NCBI GenBank assembly: GCA_026075535.2
Contig: AP026549.1
Coordinates: forward strand, 9,796,001-9,860,000
DNA length: 64,000 nucleotides
Direction: 5' to 3'
DNA from: Tricholoma matsutake
Lineage: Eukaryota > Basidiomycota > Agaricomycetes > Agaricales > Tricholomataceae
Part shown: piece by piece, positions 54,938-64,000 of the stretch
Position numbering within the stretch: position 1 is the stretch's first letter
Layout: each line of letters begins with the position of its first letter
The notes under the pieces: model-generated
Database searches by the model: none
Told to the model about the DNA's origin: nothing
The model's input: the letters and a program-made list of their open reading frames with translations, nothing else
Made by a program: the position numbers and the translations under genes

Positions 54938-57900
54938 GTGTTGATATGTCTGCAGTGCAAAGGTATCAGGCACCCACAGAAAGTGCGGGAGCACATCATG
55001 GACTTCCATCCTGAAGTGAAGCCTGATTGTCGATTGCAAGCTCAGTTCATAGCAGCATGTGGTTTGCAATATAACGCACTTACATTCTATCCTGTGCACC
55101 CGCTTGTTCCAGTGTGGGCTATTGCTGGGTTAAAATTACAGGACAGCATGCAAATTTGCAGTGTTTGCAAGCAGGGATTTGGTTGTGATAAAGATCGAGA
55201 TCTGAGGCACATGTCCAGATCATTCAGGAAGCATGCATGCAAGCGAGGAGAGGAAAATGAGGAGCGAGGATTCACTGTCTGCCCAGTGCAAAGATTTGGA
55301 CAAAACTTCTCCTGGTTTGCAGTCATTTTAGGCGATGACCAACCCATCCCTCTGGCAGATATTTGGCAGAATACCAGTTAAAGCAAGCATCGCTCACAAG
55401 TCCATCTTCCAATGTTGCCTCGATAGCCGATCACTACAGAGTCCTTAATCAGTTCCTTCAAAAAGAGCGGTGGTTGGAGCATGTCCAAGGGTTGGATGCC
55501 TCTGTTTCCAAAGAACTATGTTCCTGTTCTACCAAGGATGCAGTATTTGGCAGCCTCCCACATTGTGTCCATGCATTTCTAGCAAAGTACCAGGCAAAAT
55601 CCAACAGCTATTTCCTGCAACGCCTGATTGGAACAAGACCTGGAATTGAACACAGGCAAAATCACCCTCATCATCATAGGGCTGTCCACTACAATGCACA
55701 TGTAAACTATAGCAGATGTATCGCAGGAGTGCTGGCACTACTCTTGCACAATGTGGTCAACCCAAGCAAGCACTACCGCTTTGAGGTCCCACAGAAAATT
55801 CTCCAAGTCTCCCGAGAGCTCTATGGTAAACTGCAATCAATTCCAGTCACTGTTGATCATAGCCAGGAAGACGACAGGGAAGAGATTAACATGGAGGAAC
55901 CAGACTTGGATGATGAAGACCACTACCCAGACAGCGAAGCTTTACTGACTGTCAGCCCTGATGTAGCACTGGATGATAATACATTGCCTGCTGAAGGTGA
56001 AGTCGCCGAGGACCCTGCAGTAGAAGATGCATACCCATATGGGATAAGTGAGACATGGGAGGTCCCAACATTTGAAGACGAGATGCAGGCATGCGTTCTG
56101 AAACTTCTACAGCTCCTGTATATGCAGAATCTGAATGATGGCCTGGATGACCACTTTAAAAATGTGTTTGTCAGGTACATAGTGCTGTTGTCCATGTGGC
56201 AAAGTGGGCAGTGGCATCTGGCTTCTGTCATTACACAGGTCATTGCAGCGATCCTGTTTGGAGGGCGCCTCACTGTGGCCAAGATTATACTTGAGCTGAA
56301 ATCTTCAAGGCCTGGGACACCTCTCAGTGGGTGAGTCAATATGGGTTGCTCCTCATAAAGATTCTAACTGCCATAAAAAGTGTATACAACCATGTGCACT
56401 CTTATTTGGAGGACATGGGTGAAGCGGTCATGCCACAACTGTACCTACTCAAATGAGGACTCTCTTCCATCAGATCTGCAGATGATCACATGATCTATTT
56501 CAACTTGCCTACCAATGATGGATGGTCAGCAACAGTCAATGGGAAACATGTAACCCTAGAGTGGATGAAGAGAGTGCAAGATGAGCTGGTTGAGGATATT
56601 GAAGGACAGTTGGACAATCCTCTCTGGGGATCATTCAGGATTTCTGATGACATTGAAATTCACAATGAACCAAGGGAGCTTCAAGCAGGCTATAGCTTTG
56701 TGACAGATTGTGGTAATCCTTGGAACCAAGAGAACTTGGTATTGGAGTACCTGATAATGGACTCCGAATGTCTTGCAGCATTTGCTCACATTGATGAATG
56801 AGGCAATGTGATCTGGCACCCTGGGGCTTGTATGAAGTGTATGCATGAAATATACCAACTTCAGCTTCTCATATTAATTGCCATCATCTTCACCAGCGGT
56901 GAGCCTGCGCGGGGGACCAAGTATGCTGTGATGCTCTTTTCAAACATCACTGCTGGATCCATCAGGAATGTCTTTTGGCTGCTTGGTGTGCTAATGTTCC
57001 ATGGCTCATACAATAAAACAAGCCATACTACTGGTGAAGACAAGACAATGGTACGGGTTCCACTTCCAAAGCTTGGGCTCTTGATTGTTTGATTTCTGGT
57101 CTACTTGTGACCCTTGTATGCTGAGTGGCAATATCACTTCTGCCCTGCACTATATTCCAATGCACAGAGCTTCCTCCTTGCAGGACTTTATTGCCCTGTG
57201 ACAGCAGGCAATGTCACAATTGCACTGGTGAAATATACTGAGAAACACTTGGGAGTCAGAATGATGATTAGGGTGTTCCGACAATACATGGTGTATACGA
57301 CACAGTGGTACCCACAGCTGTTCAATGTGATCAAATTACTGACTATGTCTGCCACGAAACAACTAGGGCATACTAGCAAAGTTGACCAAAACAGCTATGG
57401 AGCAGATCGGGAACTGCCTGCGGGCTTACCTCACTTTGCTCTTATGGAGACAGCGCAAGTGAGCACTGTCATTCACATGATCTTCAGACACCCACCCACT
57501 CTTTTATGGAAGCTACACAGGGGAACGGCCGCCATTGCTCTTTTGGTGAGGACCATCTTATCAATAATGCAACCTGACATATCATCAATCGCTCAAATAT
57601 CCTGTACACCTCCTGTACCCTCTGCTATGCCTTCAATGCAGGTTGTAGATATGATTGCTGAAGCTGTGTCATGCAGGATCCTCCCTGAGCTCGATGCCCA
57701 AAACCGGCAGGCTCTTGTACACGCTCATGCCTCAGTTCTGGACTTGTTCTATGCCTTCAAACTGAGTGCCAATACTATGAGCCAAAAACCTTCGGATGAC
57801 ATATTCCCACATCTGTATGTGCTACGAATGCTTCAGGAATTTGTAGGCTGCAAGGAGGGTGATATGCTGGGGTTCAAAAACAGGGAACAAGGGATAGTGA

Positions 57901-58680
57901 CTCAACTTATGATTGAGAACAAGCTCCATGTTATGTATGTCACTCCTACTGGTAAGCATCTTTCATCTTTGAGCCATGAATACTACAGTAATTCCTGCTA
58001 TAGGATCTGGAAAAACGATGCCTGGGCTTTTGTGCTCCAAAATGTTTGATGGGGCAAGCAGCATGCTATGGATCCTACCTTTGTGGTCACTGCATGAGCA
58101 ATACCATGTCCGTTGCAAACAATACAACATTTCATGTGCTTTGTGGTCACCTGAAATGTCTGACACACATCTGCCCTCTGCCATCCTTGTTGCCATTGAC
58201 TCTACGAATTGGGAGGTCTTCCAGGTATTCATACAGAAGGTTTACACAAATGGTCAACTGGCTCGAATTGTCGTAGATGAAGCACATCTTGCTCTGACAC
58301 ATGCAGACTTTCAGCCAATAATGGGGATGCTCAAGTGGCTGGGCAGCTTAGGGGTGCAGATCATCCTTCCATCTGCGATGCTGCCCCCCAGTCAAACAAG
58401 ACCTCCTTGATGTCTTTGGGATCACATTGTGCCATATTTCACATACTGTGACAGCACAAGAAGATATCTCCTACAATGTTGTCCGGTCCAAAGATACCAA
58501 TCTTGACAGCACCATCTGTGAAGAATACCAAAAAGCCATCTCATACTCTGCAACTAACCAAATTCTGATCTTCTGCTGCTCGAAATCTGATGCCAGACAC
58601 ATGGCTTCGATGTTACAGATACCAAGGTGCGATGCTGAAATGAGTCAGGAGGAGATAGACTTGCTCCTGGGCAAATTCTA
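54938..58680 (+). pseudogene. OrsD-type zinc finger plus DEAH/RecQ-like helicase gene, broken (G2)
   Basis: 54938-55381 reads LICLQCKGIRHPQKVREHIMDFH ... CSVCKQGFGCDKD ... RSFRKHAC, an OrsD-like pair of finger motifs. A frameshift near 55363 leads into a long region (YHVRFEV-like, acidic linker, WQSGQWHLASVITQ) and on through stops near 56456, 56799 and 57090. Walker A is restored across an intron (57952-58003): PTG joins SGKT. The DEAH box is VVDEAHLALTH (58275) and motif III is SAM instead of SAT. The gene is cut by copia element F at 58681. This architecture resembles fungal telomere-linked RecQ helicases; that link is inference. Confidence 0.7.
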
Positions 58681-58998
58681 TGTTGAGAATCACACCATGA
58701 GTGCACGCTTTGATGTGTGTGCTATATTTGGCATGTCCCTTTGAGGCACATGTTTGTATGCATGCCGCCAATCCCTTTATACCTCGTCCTTTCTTTATTC
58801 CATGACACTTATATATACAGTATACAGTTACCCAACCACCTCAGTCACTTATACAGAGACTGAGGTGAGTACCGTCATACTTAGATGCAAGTCTTTACTT
58901 ACTGTACCAATAGTTTGATCTGGTACAGTATACACGAATACAGTCACTTATACAGAGACTGAGTTTGATCTTGTTTACACTAGGATTGACTTTCTACA
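58681..58998 (+). repeat. Element F 5' LTR
   Basis: 318 bp, TGTTGAGAATC to TTTCTACA. It has a TATATATACAG TATA-like motif near 58813. An internal duplication of CAGTCACTTATACAGAGACT is at 58841 and 58939. Confidence 0.9.
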
Positions 58999-59010
58999 GG
59001 TTATGGGCCA
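58999..59010 (+). other. Element F primer-binding site
   Basis: GGTTATGGGCCA directly follows the LTR. It is the same initiator-tRNA internal half-site type as in element E. Confidence 0.8.
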
Positions 59011-59215
59011 CTCCCATCACACCTAGACGACAGTAGAAATTCTCCTAGCCACTCGACGCTTGCATACGTCATTTTTGATTGGTCTGCCCGATCACTAGAT
59101 CTCGGATCACAAATTAACAGAATCGGATTTCCCGACACGTTATTCCCTCCCCTTTGTCTTTCAAACACTTTCCATTTGCCACTACCCTTTTATCCTCTTC
59201 TTGACCATTTCCACT

Positions 59216-62200
59216 ATGACTGCCAAAACCAGCCTGCCATCCATTTCCCTCATCAAATTATCTGTTCAATACTCCAGGGAGAAACTCAACAAGCTCAAAT
59301 CCAACTACAAAGAGTGGTGCGAGGAAATCACTATCGCCCTATCCTTGAACGGTCTTTATGAGTATGTTACTGGTGACATTACTGAACCTACATCTATGGA
59401 ACTGCAGGCTCTCGCCAACTGGAAGGCTAATTTGTGCCTTGAATATGCCTTTTTAGCCTCCAGCATCTCTCCTTCTGAGTGCCTTTTTATTGACATCAAG
59501 AAGGGTCCTGATGTCAATTGGACGACACTCAAGGACCGTCATCAGAAAGAAGGACCTGTTCATCAGGTTCAGTTACTCCAGCAGGCACTTTCTATTCAGT
59601 GCACAAAGGACGTTCTGCTCCCTGAAACAGCAGAGAAGATTTGCAATCTTATAGAATGAGCTTTTGCCATGGGAGACATCAAAGCCGATCTCCTATGTTG
59701 TATCGCACTCCTTAATTCCCTTAGCAACAACTTTCCTCATGCACGTTTGATCATATCCCGCGATATTGCTGCTTCGACTGCCACTTCCTCATATGGGTCC
59801 AAGGACATTCGTTTATTCCTGGAGAATGAACAGTCCTTACTCGAGAATGATCAGCGCAATGACTCCCATTCTCCTGTCGCTCTCACTGCTCATGCAAAAC
59901 CTTCCAAATCATCCAACATACCTACTTGCGGGAACCCGGTTTGTAAAAGAACTGGACATACAACGGAGTATTGTATTAAGCCTGGAGGAGGTATGGCTGG
60001 GAAGACTATTGAGGAATCTAAGGCAGCTCATAAGTTAGCACTCGAGAAAAAGACAACGGGATCAAAGATTCCAATCACGGTAAAGGACGTCAATGGGTGC
60101 ACATTTACAGTCATGGTTGATTCCGAAGCCGATGTACCCACCCTGCCTCGCTCAGAATTTGCTGGCCTTGCCAGTGATCCCATTCCCACTGCCACTATTG
60201 ACAAAGTGGAATATGACGGTTGGGTTGTCATTGAGGAGGAGGCAACTACTACCATAGATTGGAGTCAACACACTTCCACACCCGCTGACAATGTGTTCGC
60301 TGCTGAACCACTTAACCAAACCCACCGCACCCAACTATCCTTAGATGACTACCCGTTCATTGTCAACTTAGGTGCAACCATGCATATTTCACCCGATCAA
60401 AGTGATTTCCTCACCCTTTGTCCAACTCCACCCTGATCTGTCAGAGGCATTGGAGGGACTTCAATTGCTGCCATTGGCATTGGTGATGTCAAACTTTGGA
60501 TAGCCCGAGGCGCATCAATCATTTTATGTAATGTGCTATACATACCATATTCAGCAGTCCGCCTCATCTCTGTAGGTATACTGGCTGATGACTCCAATGC
60601 CGTAACACACTTCAACAACTCAGAATGTTGGATCACTGATAAGTCCACGGGCGCGCTTATCACATGTGGATCCCACCTTTCCAAGAAACTTTACTCCTTA
60701 AACCTTCGCTCTGCCACTGCTGATCACGCATTTGCTGTACACAAGTCTCCCACCTTAGAGACATGGCACCATCGCCTTGGCCATGCAAATTACCAATCAC
60801 TCTGGGATATGGCAAAGAAGGGGATGCTCACAGGTGCGCCCGTCGTCTCCACTCTCAAACTGCCCAAATGTGAATCATGTATTCTGGGTAAACAGACGAA
60901 AATGCCAGTACCAAAGAAGTGTGAAGAGGGGCCTGGGCATAGAGTGACAAGGAAGCTGGAGAAAGTTTGGGTGGATCTATCAGGGCCACATGCCATACAA
61001 TCACATACTGGGAATTCATACATTACAGATATTGTTGACGACTGTACCTCATTTCCTTGGTCGATACTGCTTCATAACAAAGATGATTCATTTTCAGAAC
61101 TAAAGGCCTGGGAACTTGCCTGAGAAGCTGAGACTGGACTCAAGGTTGGGACATATATCACTGATAACGGCGAATTAAAATCGCATGAAATGGAAGCTTG
61201 GTTGAAGACACAGGGGACTGATCATCAATTCACTGCCCCCCACACTTCAGCGCATATTGGCTGTGTTGAATGCATGCATCGAACACTTATGGCAAAAGCA
61301 CGCACAATGCGAATTTATGCACATTTACCACCTTACCTCTGGGACAAATTTTACCTCACAGCTTCCCACCTACATGCCAAAACCACTACCCATTCCCTCA
61401 AGGGTTGTACCCCTTGGGAACTATGGTTCGAGAGAAAACCTGACTACTCATACCTCCGTGAAATCAGGTGTCATGCTTTCGTACTCATTCCCAAGAAGGA
61501 TAATCCAAAAATATTTGAATGTTCAATTGAATGTGTATTAATTGGGTATGATCCAAAGTCCAAATCTTATTGATGTTATAACCGTGCTACGTGGAAAATT
61601 CACAGTTCTTACCACGTGAGGTTCCTTGAAAGTCACAACAGCCATATACCCCTTGCACCCACCAACTCCGGGAATGACGAAACAGTCGACCACACTGCAG
61701 GGGATGAACAGACCCTCAGGCCCTTGTCACCAAATGATGATGATGACGACGTACCCTTAACTGAACAACTTCCGCCCAACCAAAATAACCATGTCATGGT
61801 TGACCCACCTGCTCCCAAACCACCACACCGCTCATCATGCATACCCATCCCCACCGAGAAACATTCAAGTGGAGGACCAGACATCACAAGAACTGCAGCA
61901 GCTGTTCAATAATTGAGGGAGAGTGCCACCAAGATCAAGGAAGCATGATGGGAACAGCGGGCAGCCACTGTAGCTGCATGAATGGACCCTGACCACACAC
62001 CAGATCCGACAATCGATCATGATCATGACATCATCACAGAACTATTCAACAACCTTGACCTTGGTGATCAGGTGCATCAATTCCACACCTTGATCTCGGA
62101 GATGGTAGATTTTGATTGTGAATCACTGGAATTTGAGGACGATCCTAAAACATGGGAGGAGGCTAGAAGTTCTGTTGATGCTGAGAGATGGAGAGAGGGT

Positions 62201-63715
62201 TATTTAGAAGAGTTGAAATCACTGAAAGACATGGGTGTTTACAAACTCATCCCCTGGGACGATGTACCACAAGGGAAGTGAATCCCAAAAGGGAAACCAG
62301 TTTTCCACATCAAGCGGGACGAGACTGGGGAAGCTGTTAGGTGGAAAGGACATCTTGTTTTCAAGGGTTTTGAACAGATCTATGGAAAGGACTACACCAA
62401 GACCACCTCACCGACAGCACACATGGAATCATGGCAAATACTTTTACACCTGGCAGCCTCTCTCGGTTGGGATGCACAACAAATTGATGTTAAAACTGCA
62501 TTCCTCTATGGGCTACTACCAGATGACAAAGTGCAATACATGCAACAACCGGCGGGTTTTGAGGAGTCTGGGAAGGATGATTGGGTGTGGCAATTACAAT
62601 GTGGATTGTATGGTATGAAGCAGAGCAGGCATATATGGAACCAAACGCTCAATGCTCAGATGATCAAATGGGGTTTCACTCACCTATCTTGCGAGTCCTG
62701 CATTTATTACTGCAAATCTGACTCAGGAATTATTATTGCAGCTGTCCATGTTGATGATTACCTGTCGATCGCTGACACAAAGGATGAAAACGAGCATTTC
62801 AAGACCCAAATGAAGAAAGTATGGACTATTTCGGAACTGGGCACTGCACACTTTATTGTCGGAATTGCTGTCACCTGGGACAGGGCTACTCAAACCATCG
62901 TGCTCTCACAGACTGCCTTGATCGATAAAATCATTGACCAGTTTGGACAGAAAGATGCCCACCCGGTATCAGCACCCCTTGAACCCGGTTCCAAATTATG
63001 CCAAACAAATCGACAAGCCATGTCCACTGAGGACCAACTCCAACTCAGTAAACTTCCATACCGTTCACTAGTAGGTTGCCTACTCTATTTGGCCATATCT
63101 ACATGCCCCAACATTTCATATGTGGTTCAACAACTATCACAATATCTTGATTGTTATTCCTTTGAACACTGGGCAGCGGCAATTAGATTGGTGCATTACC
63201 TCAAAGGCACTAAGGATTTCAAACTCTACCTTGGTGGAGATAATCCCATTGCTCTCCAGGCCTTTAGCGACTCCGATTGGGCAAATTGTCTTGACACACG
63301 TCATAGTGTCGGTGGTTATGTATGCTCACTTGGCTCCGGAGCCATTTCTTGGACGGCACGGAAGCAGAAAGTTGTGGCAACTTCATCTTGTGAAGCCAAA
63401 TACGTTGCAGTGTTTGAAACGGCTAAAGAATGTATTTGGCTGTGTACCCTACTCCATTCCATCAACTACCAACAATATTCCCCAACAATTATTTATTGTG
63501 ACAACTCTGCGACTAAATCCCTATCCGAAGACCCCCTTCTCCACTCCCATGTCAAACACGTTGATATAAAATACCATTTCCTCTGTGAGTGCATACAATC
63601 AAACAACTTACAACTCACCTATGTTAACACCCATGAAAACATTGCGGACATGTTCACAAAGGCACTGGACGTCAAACAATTCACTTACCTCAGGAGCTTT
63701 CTCGGTCTTCACTAA
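59216..63715 (+). pseudogene. gag-pol: Element F Gag-Pol polyprotein, one frame with TGA interruptions
   Basis: A single frame of 1499 codons runs from ATG 59216. Gag is at about 1-260, with a knuckle-like CGNPVCKRTGHTTEYC. The protease motif is NLGATMHIS where D-S-G-A-T is normal (60370-60396). The integrase has the His/His and CESC zinc region (HHRLGHANY, LPKCESC), then VWVDLSG, TDNGELK and the Glu of GCVECMHRTL. RT is in the YVDD family with AAVHVDDYLS. RNase H has SDSDWANC and CDNSATK. Eight stops interrupt it (59657, 60434, 61121, 61571, 61910, 61945, 61979, 62279); all but one are TGA. There are no frameshifts, so the insertion is young but mutated. Confidence 0.92.
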
Positions 63716-63737
63716 CATGATTCCATGCGAGAAGGAG

Positions 63738-63933
63738 TGTTGAGAATCACACCATGAGTGCACGCTTTGATGCATGTGCTATATTTGGCACGTCCCTTTG
63801 AGGTGCATGTTTGTATGCATGCTGCCGATCCCTTTATACCTCGTCCTTTCTTTATTCCATGACACTTATATATACAGTATACAGTTACCCAACCACCTCA
63901 GTCACTTATACAGAGACTGAGGTGAGTACCGTT
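63738..63933 (+). repeat. Element F 3' LTR, partial
   Basis: It matches 58681-58876 with a few C/T and G/A changes, then departs at GTACCG. Confidence 0.85.
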
Positions 63934-64000
63934 GATGATGCTCAACCCGGAAACCCAAACAAAACCCACAAAAAGGCTTCAGATGGTATACCACAAGTCA
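63934..64000. other. Unassigned end of window
   Basis: Sixty-seven bases unlike the rest of the F LTR and unlike the helicase gene. It cannot be identified. Confidence 0.3.

Larger units (their letters stand above)
58681..63933 (+). mobile_element. Ty1/copia element F
   Basis: The 5' LTR is 58681-58998, followed by a copia primer site (58999-59010), one gag-pol frame (59216-63715) and a partial 3' LTR (63738-63933). It is inserted in the helicase gene G2. The 3' LTR matches the first 196 bases of the 5' LTR, then diverges, so the right end is truncated or interrupted and no target duplication can be confirmed. Confidence 0.92.

Overview
The window is a transposon-saturated stretch of a filamentous basidiomycete genome, most likely an Agaricomycete. 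The evidence is many 48-62 nt GT...AG introns, chromodomain Ty3/gypsy elements, a Plavaka transposase, a Crinkler-like gene, OrsD/RecQ-type helicase genes and Helitron remnants. No gene reads as ordinary housekeeping. It looks like heterochromatin, possibly subtelomere-derived. Species cannot be named from the sequence.

Layout. 1-4257: AT-rich and palindromic repeat DNA around one small spliced gene (979-2041) that contains a tandem exon-intron duplication. 4258-16664: a three-layer nest, with gypsy element A (LTRs 4263-4960 and 15973-16659, target duplication CAGTC) hit by a solo LTR of its own family (duplication CGTAT), which was then hit by gypsy element B (9638-14090, duplication CTAGA). 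16665-19889: a gag-like gene and a Helitron fragment. 19890-29298: gypsy element C1 on the minus strand, carrying a 2 kb non-autonomous TIR element (D1). 29299-31540: the 3' end of a second A-family copy (A2) with a well-preserved antisense gene. 31541-36379: a copia LTR scar and a near-complete Plavaka transposase gene with nine introns. 37063-38405: a second TIR element (D2). 38881-41206: a decayed Crinkler-type gene. 41690-43227: a retroelement gag-like gene split by a foldback MITE and cut by C2. 43228-50440: gypsy element C2, sibling of C1. 50895-53960: a RecQ-like helicase gene broken by an A-family LTR, then a 5' copia fragment. 54938-58680: an OrsD plus DEAH helicase gene cut by copia element F (58681-63933).

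Decay. In every coding element the breaks are dominated by CpG transitions: CGA becomes TGA, and catalytic Asp becomes Asn where C-GAC becomes C-AAC. C1 against C2, and A against A2, show the ancestral base in one copy and the mutated base in the other. This points to methylated-cytosine deamination or a RIP-like process acting on the whole region. Frame is otherwise often kept, so several elements are probably young in insertion but silenced.

Most interesting points: (1) a spliced antisense gene between pol and 3' LTR of the A family, encoding coiled coil, basic stretch, Zn2Cys6-like cluster and acidic tail; (2) the symmetric architecture of D1, with 11-bp helical-phase arrays and outward-facing tRNA-like modules; (3) the Crinkler-type gene embedded among transposons; (4) 22-residue repeats and a zinc-knuckle plus membrane ORF in the C family; (5) an exon-intron tandem duplication that creates a new intron.
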